Shown here: piece after piece, positions 8,951 through 17,363 of the stretch
How positions within the stretch are numbered: position 1 is the first letter of the stretch
How the letters are laid out: every line of letters starts with the position of its first letter
Source of the DNA: Terriglobales bacterium
GTDB lineage: Bacteria; Acidobacteriota; Terriglobia; Terriglobales; Acidobacteriaceae
Direction of reading: 5' to 3'
DNA length: 64,000 nt
Assembly: GCA_035567895.1 (NCBI GenBank)
Contig: DATMPC010000110.1
Location: forward strand, 1 to 64,000
Notes under the pieces: generated by a model
Told to the model about the DNA's origin: nothing
What the model saw: the letters and a program-made list of their open reading frames with translations, nothing else
The model's database searches: none
Translations under genes and position numbers: made by a program

Positions 8951-10146
8951 GACGCTACGCTCGCTATGTACGCGGTGCTGCTACAAGCCTCTGCCTTGCT
9001 CAGTGCGTGCTCAAGATCGGCAATGATGTCAGCGGGATCTTCGAGTCCCACGGAAAGCCGAATCAGTCCATCGGGAATGCCTAGGGCTTCGCGAGTCGCA
9101 GGCGGAATATCCGCATGTGTCATGCTGGCCGGATGCGTGATCAATGTCTCGGCTGCGCCAAGGTTCTCCGCAAGCGCGCAAAGCTTGACTGACTTCATTA
9201 GCTCCAGCGCCGCAGGAGTTCCACCAGTCACTTCAAAAGACAGCATTCCACCGTGTGCCCCATGCTGACGGCAGGCCAAGTCGTATTGCGGGAATGAAGC
9301 CAGTCCCGGATAGAAGACTCTGGTGACGCTGGGATGATTTTCCAGCCATGTTGCGACGGCCAGTGCATTTTCGGAATGACGCTCAAGACGCATTATGAGC
9401 GTCTTGAGTCCACGTAACGTCAGCCAGGACTCCAACGGAGACTGAATGCAACCGATCGTCTTCCGCACGAGTCGAAAGCGCTCGAGCAGCGCCTCGTCTT
9501 TCGTTGCGAGCGATCCACCCACAGTGGCGTTGTGGCCTTCGATGTACTTGGTAGTCGACAGCACGCTGATGTCAGCGCCAAGTTCAAAGACTGGCTGAAG
9601 CGCTGCGGTGAGAAATGTGTTGTCCACGGCAAGCAGTACGCCGGCCTGGCGCGCCGCGCGGGAAATCGCGGCAATGTCCGTGAGTTTCAGGGTGGGATTA
9701 GCAGGGGTTTCAATAAAGATCAGCTTGGTTCGAGGCTCAATCGCAGCTTCAACGGCTGCAATGTCCGAAGTATCGACAAAGCTCGCGCGTACGCCCACGC
9801 CCTCGAGCACTTGACGAAACAGGCGGACTGTTCCGCCGTAGACAACATCAGAGATGATGGCGTGGTCGCCCTGTTTCAGGATCGACAGAAAAAGGGTGGT
9901 GATCGCAGCCATCCCCGTGGAAAAGCACAATGTGGGCGCGCCTTCGAGGGATCCCAGAACATCCTCGAGCGCAGAAACCGTGGGGTTTGCCGCCCGTGAA
10001 TAGGTAAAGCCTTTGTGAACACCGACGGCCTCCTGCACATAGGTTGTCGTTTGATAAATGGGGGTAAGAATCGCGCCTGTGGCTGAATCGGGCAAAAGAT
10101 TGCCGTGGATGGTGCGAGTACAAATGCCGCGCGTATCTGAAGACAT
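8947..10146 (-). CDS. Cys/Met-metabolism PLP enzyme, cystathionine gamma-synthase-like
   Basis: 399-residue paralogue of the following gene. PLP lysine Lys200 lies in LSTTKYIEGHNATVGG; FTYSRAANPT (residues 47-56) and FSTGMAAITT are the conserved active-site segments. Best reading: joins cysteine, or sulfide, to an activated homoserine on the way to methionine. The KYIEGHN variant is common in gamma-synthase and sulfhydrylase members, but substrate choice cannot be settled. First gene of a two-gene operon driven by the promoter at 10359-10386 with a leader of about 205 bases. Ribosome site GGGAGGA eight bases before the ATG. Confidence 0.82.
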   Translation of the reverse strand: MSSDTRGICTRTIHGNLLPDSATGAILTPIYQTTTYVQEAVGVHKGFTYSRAANPTVSALEDVLGSLEGAPTLCFSTGMAAITTLFLSILKQGDHAIISDVVYGGTVRLFRQVLEGVGVRASFVDTSDIAAVEAAIEPRTKLIFIETPANPTLKLTDIAAISRAARQAGVLLAVDNTFLTAALQPVFELGADISVLSTTKYIEGHNATVGGSLATKDEALLERFRLVRKTIGCIQSPLESWLTLRGLKTLIMRLERHSENALAVATWLENHPSVTRVFYPGLASFPQYDLACRQHGAHGGMLSFEVTGGTPAALELMKSVKLCALAENLGAAETLITHPASMTHADIPPATREALGIPDGLIRLSVGLEDPADIIADLEHALSKAEACSSTAYIASVAS

Positions 10147-10352
10147 GAAATCCTCCCGCGTGAACTGGATTTTTTAGGCTGAAAATACGAAGACCGCCGG
10201 GAACCCCAGGCGGCCGCTCACGATCAGGAAGATTTGCTACTCGACTCTCAAGCTCCCGATGTGGACAGTACACCGCCCGGGGTGCACATGGCCATATACA
10301 TTCGGGTCCGATTGAGAGGAGTCATTGGGTCAATCCGGTTCTTGCACCGGAT
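10147..10352 (-). promoter_or_regulatory. Long structured 5' leader of the transsulfuration operon
   Basis: About 205 bases separate the predicted transcript start from the ATG. The transcript would begin with a perfect 8-bp hairpin (AATCCGGT / ACCGGATT, loop of six; 10332-10353) and carries a second GC-rich hairpin near the gene (CCGCC / GGCGG; 10194-10213) followed by a U-containing stretch. This layout, a 5' fold then an attenuator-like stem, fits a riboswitch or attenuator answering to methionine or S-adenosylmethionine. I could not fit it convincingly to SAM-I, SAM-II or SAM-IV consensus, so the class stays open. Confidence 0.45.
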
Positions 10353-10358
10353 TCAGTG

Positions 10359-10386
10359 ATTCTACACATCGGCCCGAGTCTGTCAA
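10359..10386 (-). promoter_or_regulatory. Sigma-70 type promoter of the transsulfuration operon
   Basis: On the reverse strand a perfect -35 hexamer TTGACA (10381-10386) is followed after 16 bases by TAGAAT (10359-10364), one change from the consensus -10. Start of transcription is expected near 10352. It is one of the best promoter matches in the window. Confidence 0.65.
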
Positions 10387-10450
10387 CCGCGACATTCTTC
10401 TTGTCCGTCCAGCATTGCCAGAATAGGATTTAGCGGCTGTTGAGCTTTCC

Positions 10451-11797
10451 ATGAAACTCAACCCACCTCTCCTCAAAAGCACCATCGTCGCAGCGTTGGG
10501 CGGCCTGCTGTTCGGGTTCGACACCGCCGTGATCTCCGGCACGACGCGTGGGCTTACCGATCAATATCATCTCTCACCCAAGTCTTTGGGAATAACTGTT
10601 GCAAGCGCTTTGGTGGGCACTCTGATCGGCGCGGCACTCGCGGCGAGTCCTGGCGATCGGTATGGGCGCCGCGACAGTTTACGCGTGATGGCCGTTCTTT
10701 ATTTTGTTTCAGCGCTCGGCTGTGCCTTTGCCTGGAATTGGCCGGCGTTGGTGTTCTTCCGATTCATCGGGGGATTGGGGATTGGCGGATCGTCGGTGCT
10801 CGGGCCCATGTACATCGCCGAGATATCACCGGCGGCATGGCGCGGACGCCTAGTCGGATTCTTTCAATTCAACGTCGTCTTCGGAATTCTGCTGGCTTAT
10901 CTCTCAAACTATCTCCTGAGCCTGGCTGGCTTCGGCGCTTCGGAATGGCGTTCGGAATTGGGAGTAGCGGCAATCCCAGCGTTCTTGTTTTTCCTGATGC
11001 TCTTCGGCATTCCGCGGAGTCCGCGCTGGCTCGCGGAAGTTGGCAGAATCGATGAGGCACGCGCCGTCCTGCGACGAATCGGCGAAGAGAACTACGAGCA
11101 GCGGTTGCGCGAGATTGTAGACTCGATCACTCAAGCGAAAGCCCTGGGCAAGGAGGCTCTCTTTCAGAAACGCTATGCCCTGCCAGTCTTTCTGGCGATT
11201 TCGATCGGCTCGTTCAATCAACTCTCAGGAATTAACGCCATCCTCTATTACCTGAACGACATCTTCGCGCGCGCTGGGTTCGGCAAAGTATCAGGCAACC
11301 TACAAGCAGTGGCCATTGGAGGAACGAACCTCATCTTCACGATGCTGGCAATGTCTGTGATCGACAGGATCGGGCGCAAGACTCTGCTGCTGATCGGCTC
11401 GGTGGGAACCATGCTTTGTCTCGCGGGCGTCTCCGTAGTCTTCGCCACCCATCGTAACGAAGAGTTGCTGGTATGGCTGCTCATCGGTTACATCGCCTTC
11501 TTCGCCGTCTCACAGGGCGCGGTGATTTGGGTATACATCAGCGAAGTCTTTCCAAATGTCGTCCGGGCCAAGGGACAGAGTCTCGGCAGCTTCACTCACT
11601 GGGCGATGAATGCCCTGATCTCTGGCGTGTTCCCGCTGCTGGCGGCACGTTCCGGCGCTTATCCTTTTATGTTTTTTTCCTTAATGATGATCGTGCAATT
11701 CTTCGTCGTGCTCTTTATCTACCCTGAGACCAAAGGGATCACGCTGGAGGATATGCAGAAGCGCCTTGAAGGATCAAAGTTCGCAGCGCATTCGTAA
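10451..11797 (+). CDS. Sugar porter family MFS transporter
   Basis: 448-residue inner-membrane transporter with about 12 hydrophobic helices. Sugar porter signatures: GGLLFGFDTAVISG in the first helix, GDRYGRRDSLRVMA between helices 2 and 3, PMYIAEISPAAWRGRLVG after helix 4, and in the second half FNQLSGINAILYYLNDIF and DRIGRKTLLLIG, ending PETKGITLEDMQ. Such proteins import hexoses or pentoses, usually by proton symport; the substrate cannot be told. It is divergent from the transsulfuration operon across 304 bases that also hold that operon's promoter and leader. Confidence 0.88.
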   Translation: MKLNPPLLKSTIVAALGGLLFGFDTAVISGTTRGLTDQYHLSPKSLGITVASALVGTLIGAALAASPGDRYGRRDSLRVMAVLYFVSALGCAFAWNWPALVFFRFIGGLGIGGSSVLGPMYIAEISPAAWRGRLVGFFQFNVVFGILLAYLSNYLLSLAGFGASEWRSELGVAAIPAFLFFLMLFGIPRSPRWLAEVGRIDEARAVLRRIGEENYEQRLREIVDSITQAKALGKEALFQKRYALPVFLAISIGSFNQLSGINAILYYLNDIFARAGFGKVSGNLQAVAIGGTNLIFTMLAMSVIDRIGRKTLLLIGSVGTMLCLAGVSVVFATHRNEELLVWLLIGYIAFFAVSQGAVIWVYISEVFPNVVRAKGQSLGSFTHWAMNALISGVFPLLAARSGAYPFMFFSLMMIVQFFVVLFIYPETKGITLEDMQKRLEGSKFAAHS

Positions 11798-11864
11798 AAA
11801 TCTCCGCCAAGTACTAGGTTCTTCGCCTGATTGGAAGGCGCTCGCAGATTGCTATCCTCGAAGG

Positions 11865-12092
11865 ATGATTGCCGATTTCGCCAATCTGGTACTCGGGCTG
11901 CTCGTGGCTCTCTTTCATCGCCCCATCGCCAATTTCATTCTGGATCGCGAGCAGGCGCTGGACAGTTTTTTCCGGCGTCACGGCGTGCACTTCCCGGAAC
12001 CTCCCAGCCAGGCGACTGCCCACAACATCTACTTCTGTCTGGGTCTATTCATCTCGCTTTTTTCTATCGCCCACATCTGGCTCAGCCTGTAA
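11865..12092 (+). CDS. Small membrane-associated protein, unknown
   Basis: 75 residues with two hydrophobic stretches (MIADFANLVLGLLVALFHRP and a C-terminal IYFCLGLFISLFSIAHIWL) separated by a charged middle (ILDREQALDSFFRRHGVHFP). The ATG at 11865 has a purine-rich AAGG just upstream and gives a sensible membrane topology; longer in-frame starts run into the sugar porter gene. Family not recognised. The overlapping ORFs in the other two frames lack such patterning. Confidence 0.5.
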   Translation: MIADFANLVLGLLVALFHRPIANFILDREQALDSFFRRHGVHFPEPPSQATAHNIYFCLGLFISLFSIAHIWLSL

Positions 12093-12115
12093 TTAGCTCA
12101 ATCTATTCCGATTGA

Positions 12116-12532
12116 CTATTTCTTGCGGGCACTGCAGGTCTGCGACAGCACATCTACCTTGAACACAAGAAACGCTCGAGCAGAATGAGGCTTCTCGGAG
12201 GTACTCGAATCGGGGTGGTTTGTGGCAGATGCTGCTCCACTACTTGCGGATTGGGTGTCTACGAATGCACCGGTCACCTTAATCTGCCGGCCGACACGCG
12301 AGGACAGGTCCTCCGAGCTGTAGAGTTTCACTTTGGCATTGCGTTGCGTCTGAAGAATGTATGTACCACTCTCGTCCTTTGCCAGGCACCCCTTCATCGA
12401 GCGTTCGCCTCCCGGCGCTACCCCGCGATGCGATCGGGATGACGGGGACGAAGTAGTTGGTCCTGGCGGCAAAGCTTGGCCTAGACCGGCAACAGTCCAG
12501 AACGAAAACAACAATATGACCGCCGTACTCAC
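12116..12532 (-). CDS. Secreted small protein, DUF5818-like
   Basis: 138 residues starting at a GTG with a hydrophobic signal peptide (residues 1-18, AVILLFSFWTVAGLGQA). After a Ser/Pro-rich linker comes a compact domain, KGCLAKDESGTYILQTQ then VKLYSSEDLSSRVGRQIKVTG, typical of small OB-like secreted domains seen in acidobacterial genomes (DUF5818-type); the ending is basic. Role unknown; the fold suggests ligand or polymer binding in the periplasm. It is separated from the PDZ gene by about 170 bases and a terminator. Confidence 0.62.
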   Translation of the reverse strand: MSTAVILLFSFWTVAGLGQALPPGPTTSSPSSRSHRGVAPGGERSMKGCLAKDESGTYILQTQRNAKVKLYSSEDLSSRVGRQIKVTGAFVDTQSASSGAASATNHPDSSTSEKPHSARAFLVFKVDVLSQTCSARKK

Positions 12533-12635
12533 CTGCGATTTCTCCGAAAGAAATGATGGGCTTCTTCAGTATCTAGAGCCATCTTGAATGCACGTTCAAC
12601 ATATTGGACGAATCATTTCCTGTCCAATCCACAAA

Positions 12636-12667
12636 TGAAAAAAGCCCCGTCTCGGGACAAGGCTTTG
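12636..12667 (-). terminator. Rho-independent terminator of the sigma/PDZ operon
   Basis: On the reverse strand CAAAGCCTTGTC-CCGA-GACGGGGCTTTTTT forms a strong stem with a run of Ts about 40 bases beyond the PDZ gene stop. It closes the operon that begins with the sigma factor gene. Confidence 0.75.
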
Positions 12668-12702
12668 CTTACCGCCAATTGGTTGTTGCTAATCGCTGCT
12701 TT

Positions 12703-13905
12703 TCACTGCAATTCTGAATCGCACTGCAAGGCAATTGCGCGACCGGCCTCCCGCATGGCTCTGCGCAATTCCGCTCTATGGGCTTTCAATTCAGCTGATG
12801 CCAACTTCAAAGAACCTGAGATATTCCGATTGATGTTGCCGCGATTATCGATCAGCTCTCGGTGAAGTTGTTCCATCGCCTTTCGCAGAGCCCGATTGAT
12901 CTCGGTGCCATCGATTACAACGCCGCTCCCCACGAGTTCCCCATCGTCGACAAGTGGCTCGATGCTTTGCAAGAAGGGCTCAACACTGTCGACACCTTCG
13001 GTTGCCGCTGCGATCGCCAATTCTGTCTCGGGGAAACCCTCCTCGATCAGCGCCGAACTGTCTGAGCCTTTGCGCACTGGCACCGACATAGAGAGAGTCT
13101 GTTCCTTCTTGTCGCGAACGATCACTACCGATACTTTTCCGTTCTTGCCGTTGCGCAGCGCCTCACGCCAGTCAGAATTGTCGGAGATCTTCTGATCTCC
13201 AACTTTGATAACGACATCGCCGGCGCGAAGGCCTGCGGTTTCAGCGACACTTCCTTTTTGCACGGAGCGAACCAGCATGCCCTCGCCATTTTTCACGCCA
13301 AAGTAGTCGCCCAGTTGTGGCGTCAGACTCTCCAGGGTTACGCCAGAAGTGGAGCGGACGCGGGTGATGCTCTGTTCGGCCCACGCTCGCGGGAAATCGG
13401 GCATAGGAGGCATCGGCGGAGTGGGCGGCATGACGAAAGCGAAGTCTTGAGGTTCGCGAGGCCAAACGGACGATTCCAGCTTTTTGCGGTCAGCTAATTG
13501 GGCTTTGATGGTTTGAGGTTGACCGTTTCGCACGATGTCCAGAGCCACAGTGCGCCCGGGCGGCGTTTCACGCATCAGGCGCTTGAACTGCTCCTGGCTC
13601 TCCACAGGCGTGCCGTTGAATCCCACGATGACGTCGTGCTCCTTAAGGCCGGCTTTGCCTGCGGGAGCGTCTTGATCGACTTGAACGACTTCCACTCCGC
13701 GATCATCCTTGAGCTTGAGTGCCTGGACGCGCTCGGCGCTGACATCGGCAACACCCACACCGAGGTAGGAGCGGCCGGCGGGACCTTCAAATTCGACCGC
13801 GACAGGCGGCGATACGTGACGAATTGTCGTAGTCGCCTTCTGCGCAATCAGCGGTAGCGCAACCATCGCCAAAAACACAATTGCAATTGGATAAATACGT
13901 TTCAT
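12703..13905 (-). CDS. Exported protein with two PDZ domains and no protease domain
   Basis: 400 residues. Signal peptide about residues 1-21; PDZ-1 about 47-138 (SYLGVGVADVS, APAGKAGLKEHDVIVGFNG); a Pro/Met-rich linker 158-172; PDZ-2 about 187-275 (GVTLESLTPQLGDYFGVK, AGLRAGDVVIKVGDQKI). The DegP/HtrA serine protease domain that normally precedes such PDZ pairs is missing. The C-terminal part is charged and helical (REAMREAGRAIA). The ATG at 13905 has a GGGGA site; an upstream in-frame start would destroy the signal peptide. It probably binds exposed C-termini of envelope proteins. Fourth gene of the sigma operon, 26 bases after the DUF4097 gene. Confidence 0.78.
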   Translation of the reverse strand: MKRIYPIAIVFLAMVALPLIAQKATTTIRHVSPPVAVEFEGPAGRSYLGVGVADVSAERVQALKLKDDRGVEVVQVDQDAPAGKAGLKEHDVIVGFNGTPVESQEQFKRLMRETPPGRTVALDIVRNGQPQTIKAQLADRKKLESSVWPREPQDFAFVMPPTPPMPPMPDFPRAWAEQSITRVRSTSGVTLESLTPQLGDYFGVKNGEGMLVRSVQKGSVAETAGLRAGDVVIKVGDQKISDNSDWREALRNGKNGKVSVVIVRDKKEQTLSMSVPVRKGSDSSALIEEGFPETELAIAAATEGVDSVEPFLQSIEPLVDDGELVGSGVVIDGTEINRALRKAMEQLHRELIDNRGNINRNISGSLKLASAELKAHRAELRRAMREAGRAIALQCDSELQ

Positions 13906-13931
13906 CGAAGTTCCCCTGGCAGTTCTGCCCA

Positions 13932-15137
13932 CTATTTCTTTAGCGCGATGAGTTGAATTTTTCCCGTAGAGGTATGCAGCTTTAGCAGCGGACCGCCTCC
14001 ATTCAGATTGCCTTCTGCGGACACCTCGCGTGGACCGTAATCGCCCTCGGAGGAAATCCGGAGTCCTGGTAGTTCGCTGTGGATGGCATCTCTGCTGGTA
14101 GCGGCGTCGATGATGGCGTGCACGCTGACTTTCAAGTCAGACGGAAGATACACAATGATGTCACCAACGCCAGTCTCGAGTGTGGAGTCGCTGAACTTGC
14201 CATTCATCGTCATGAACTCAGCGGTGATTCCACCGGCGCCCGTCTCCGCGCGGACACTGCTGCCTATGTGGATGCAATGGATGCTGCCGCTCCCCGTCTG
14301 CGCCTTGATTGCACCGTTGCCGCCGCCCGTGAGGCGAATGCTGCCGCCGCCGGTTTCTACGTCCATGGTTCCCGCTACGTTCCCGACGTCGATATTGCCG
14401 CCGCCCGTGGACCCGCGCAGATCACCACCAACGCTACGTACTGAGATGTTGCCACCACCGGTCTCGACGATTGCGTCGCGCTTCGCATTCTCCAGATAGA
14501 CATTCCCACCGCCAGTCGAGGTTTTGAGTTGTCCCCCCACTGAAGTGATACTTACCTGGCCGCCCCCCGTGCGAATTCCTAAATCGGCATTAACGCTGCC
14601 GACATGGATCGCACCACCGCCAGTGCTGGTGGTTACACTTCCGTTGATGTCGTCGAGATTTACGGTGCCACCGCCGGATTCGGCATCTACCCGACCGTCC
14701 AGGTGGGAAAACTGCAGGCTGCCGCCATCGGTCTTGGCCTTGATCAACTCGACCGATCGCGGAGCATTGATATTGAACTCAACCATGCCGCGTCGCCAGT
14801 TTCCTGGGCCTTCGCCGCCAAAATACGCGGCCTCACCCTGGCGATTGGCGATCACGCGCAGGTTCTCAAAATTACGGCGGGCGCTCTCTTCCGAATAGCC
14901 AGTAAGGCGCTTGCGAATCGTATAAGTAATGTTTGATTGCTGTGAACCGGTAACGATCACATTGCCGATGTTGATGTGAACTTTGATATAGCGTGCAGCC
15001 GGCATTGTCCCAGTAATCTCCTCCACCCAGGAGTTGCCGTCACGGTAGACCTTCGATGCGCCGTCCGTCTGGGCTACGCCAAGCGCGGCGAGCGCCAGCA
15101 TCAGAATCGGAAGCGCGAATTTATTGCGAATCCCCAA
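13932..15137 (-). CDS. Exported DUF4097-type beta-helix protein
   Basis: 401 residues with a signal peptide (about 1-22, LPILMLALAALGVAQ). From about residue 130 to 330 a repeat of some 18-20 residues recurs, with core TGGGxIxVxxVxGxL (for example STGGGAIHVGSVNADLGIR, TGGGQVSITSVGGQL), giving a ladder of parallel beta strands as expected for DUF4097 proteins. The Gly-rich turns make it look adhesin-like; the function of the family is not settled. It lies between the anti-sigma gene and the PDZ gene, so it is probably made on sigma activation and works at the envelope. Confidence 0.78.
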   Translation of the reverse strand: MGIRNKFALPILMLALAALGVAQTDGASKVYRDGNSWVEEITGTMPAARYIKVHINIGNVIVTGSQQSNITYTIRKRLTGYSEESARRNFENLRVIANRQGEAAYFGGEGPGNWRRGMVEFNINAPRSVELIKAKTDGGSLQFSHLDGRVDAESGGGTVNLDDINGSVTTSTGGGAIHVGSVNADLGIRTGGGQVSITSVGGQLKTSTGGGNVYLENAKRDAIVETGGGNISVRSVGGDLRGSTGGGNIDVGNVAGTMDVETGGGSIRLTGGGNGAIKAQTGSGSIHCIHIGSSVRAETGAGGITAEFMTMNGKFSDSTLETGVGDIIVYLPSDLKVSVHAIIDAATSRDAIHSELPGLRISSEGDYGPREVSAEGNLNGGGPLLKLHTSTGKIQLIALKK

Positions 15138-15238
15138 ATCGTTATTCCTCTATTTTTCTATGCGCGTTGTCCAGAGCTATTACACGTACTACTACACAGC
15201 ATGAAAAGACGTCCGCCGCGGCGGAATGCCTCTACTGC

Positions 15239-16177
15239 CTACTCGAAATCCGGGAGGTTTGAAAGCATACGCTTTGATTCTTCCTGGATGTACTTGTCTT
15301 TGTCGCCATGCGCCAGCGCGGCAAATGCCTGGCGGACGCTGCTGTCGTTCTTCACCGATTCCAGCAACAAGATCGCTTGCGTCCGCACGCCGGGATTCGG
15401 ATCCTGCAGCAACGCCGCCACTACTGCATCACGCACTTTCTGATCGTCTTTTACGTAGGAGCGCAGCCCATCGAGTGCCTTCAATCGGACTCCGGGGTTG
15501 CGATCATAGTGCAAAGCAAACATCAAAGCTTCGCGTACACGACTGTCATCAGGGCTCTTAGCCAACAAATCCACCGAGTCTAAGCGAAGGCCTTGGTTGA
15601 CGTTGTTGCGCGCGGCGAAAAGAAGAAGCTGTTGGATTTTTGGATCGTTGATTGATCCTTGCGCCTGATCGGGAAGGACTTTGTCGTATTGAATCTTTAC
15701 TTGATCGCTGCCGGGGTCTTGGGTGATGCCACGAATGCTTGCGATGGTAGAAGCAGATTCAACCGGGGGCTGACCGACATCAGCAATCAGAGGCTGGTGC
15801 GGTGGCGTCCTGACCTGCCACGTAGTTAACACGCCGACGGCAAATCCAACCATCAGCAGGGCGGCCGTAAGCGCCGGGGCGAACTTCATCGACTGCAACC
15901 AGCCGGCGAAATCGAAAGTGAAGCGATGCCACCCGCGATGCGGTTGCTCGGACTCCAGCGACTCAGACAGTCGCATTCGCGAACTGGCCAGCAAGTTCGG
16001 CGAAGGATCAGGCACTGGACTCGCCGACATTGCCAGGCGGAAGCCGCGCATGGCTTCGAGTTCGGACTGGCAGGTTCCACAGCGCTCCACATGCCGTTCG
16101 AGCTCGTAACGCTCGTCGTCCTTCAATTCGTCGTAGACATACAGGGCAGCGTTCGCCCGCGTCCATTCACAGTTCAT
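15239..16177 (-). CDS. Anti-sigma factor: zinc finger, one membrane helix, HEAT-like repeats
   Basis: 312 residues. An N-terminal anti-sigma zinc-binding motif His29-x3-Cys33-x2-Cys36 (ERHVERCGTC), one membrane segment about 100-120 (PALTAALLMVGFAVGVLTTW), and outside the membrane a HEAT-like array from about residue 170 to the end (REALMFALHYDRNPGVRLKALDGL, then DAVVAALLQDPNPGVRTQAILLLE). The cytoplasmic part should hold the neighbouring ECF sigma factor inactive; the HEAT part probably senses or binds an envelope partner. The ATG at 16177 was chosen over a GTG three codons upstream; both are plausible. Confidence 0.83.
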   Translation of the reverse strand: MNCEWTRANAALYVYDELKDDERYELERHVERCGTCQSELEAMRGFRLAMSASPVPDPSPNLLASSRMRLSESLESEQPHRGWHRFTFDFAGWLQSMKFAPALTAALLMVGFAVGVLTTWQVRTPPHQPLIADVGQPPVESASTIASIRGITQDPGSDQVKIQYDKVLPDQAQGSINDPKIQQLLLFAARNNVNQGLRLDSVDLLAKSPDDSRVREALMFALHYDRNPGVRLKALDGLRSYVKDDQKVRDAVVAALLQDPNPGVRTQAILLLESVKNDSSVRQAFAALAHGDKDKYIQEESKRMLSNLPDFE

Positions 16178-16293
16178 AATTGCCACACTTTCTAAAACCG
16201 GCTGTCGGCACTCAGCTTTCGGCCTAACAACCTGAACATCTCTTCGAACTCGCCAGAGCTTTTCCGCAGTTCGAAGTTCTTACATCAAAACCT

Positions 16294-17022
16294 TCATCGC
16301 ATCGGCGCCAGCGTGCCTCGCAGCTTTTGCGTGGCACGGAACAGCGTGTTCTTGGCTGTCTCTTCCGTTGTGTTCAGCATCTCGCCGATCGTTCTCAGCT
16401 TCAGTCCCTGGTAATGCTTCAGCTCAAACACCATGCGCTCACGCGGCGTGAGTTGCTGTAAGGCTTTGCCAATCTTGCCGCCTAGTTCGCGGCGCATCAG
16501 GTCGCGTTCGGGATTCGCTCCTGCGCGATCGTCGGCCACCTGGTCCAACACACTGTGCTCTTCCCCGCTGGCATCAACCATCACTGGCGAGTCTTCGCGC
16601 CGCGTCTTTTTCTTACGCAGGTGATCGAGACACAGATTGGTCACGATCCGGTACATCCAGGTATAAAAAGAGCACTCGAAGCGGAAATTGCCGAGATGAC
16701 GGTAGGCCTTGAGAAACGCTTCCTGGTAAATGTCCTGCGCCTCAGCCTCAGAGCCAGTCAGATGCATAGCCAGCCGCAAAACTGCCTGGTCGTACTGACG
16801 CACGAGCTCCTCGAACGCAGTGCGGGAGCCGCGCTGCGCTTCCCGAATCAGGTCGGCGTCGTTGATGCGGTTGAGGGTGTGGCTCACCATGGGACCGCTC
16901 GCCGAGGGCGAGACAGAGCTGTCCTCTCTAGCCTTCACTCCCCGCGCCTGACCTGCGGTCGCCATGCGTGTATCACAGCCGAGGGCGATTTGGCCACCCG
17001 CCACTGCGGCTAGACTTGGCAT
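16294..17022 (-). CDS. ECF-type RNA polymerase sigma factor
   Basis: 242 residues. Region 2 spans about 55-135 (DADLIREAQRGSRTAFEELV, EAQDIYQEAFLKAYRHL, FYTWMYRIVTNLCLDHLRKK) and region 4 about 186-236 (LTPRERMVFELKHYQGLKL, IGEMLNTTEETAKNTLFRA). No region 3 is present, as expected for ECF sigmas. The ATG at 17022 has a perfect AGGAG site seven bases upstream, which rules out the 60-residue longer ORF. About 50 residues precede region 2, longer than usual. The anti-sigma gene follows after 116 bases. Confidence 0.9.
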   Translation of the reverse strand: MPSLAAVAGGQIALGCDTRMATAGQARGVKAREDSSVSPSASGPMVSHTLNRINDADLIREAQRGSRTAFEELVRQYDQAVLRLAMHLTGSEAEAQDIYQEAFLKAYRHLGNFRFECSFYTWMYRIVTNLCLDHLRKKKTRREDSPVMVDASGEEHSVLDQVADDRAGANPERDLMRRELGGKIGKALQQLTPRERMVFELKHYQGLKLRTIGEMLNTTEETAKNTLFRATQKLRGTLAPMR

Positions 17023-17363
17023 TTCTTCTCCTGATTTATCGGCCTGCGCGATTGGGCTAAATCCCGTGCTTGCATTCCGATAGACGGGCGAGAGAAGGAA
17101 AGGTAAGCCGCGATTATACGGCCAATCAAGCTGGACGAGGCACCTTAAGGCCTGTTTTTTCAACCTCTTGGGAGTGTGCCCAAAATGTGGGACAGCCGCC
17201 ATCGGCGGTCTCAGCGGAAGAATCCACTAGCCAAAGCAAAGAACAGTGAAAATAACAGGGAATTTTTCGAATTCGACCCCGAAATCGTCGAATTCTGCCC
17301 AAAATCTGCGAATTCCCTTTCGGGAACAGGGAATAACAGCGAATTATCAGCGAACTTCTGAAA
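17023..17363. other. Intergenic region with CAG(N)GAA repeat cluster 1
   Basis: No credible gene in this 341-base gap. The half next to the luciferase-like gene carries repeated units of the form (A/T)CAG(T/G/C)GAA(T/A): ACAGTGAAA, ACAGGGAATT, ACAGGGAAT, ACAGCGAATT and TCAGCGAAC between 17243 and 17358, spaced about 11 bases in the last group. The half next to the sigma gene holds its promoter region, in which no clear ECF-type autoregulatory motif was identified. Confidence 0.55.

Noticed and set aside
10147-10352. Assigning the met leader to a named SAM riboswitch class
   Set aside because: Core motifs of SAM-I, SAM-II and SAM-IV could not be lined up by eye, so only a candidate leader is reported.
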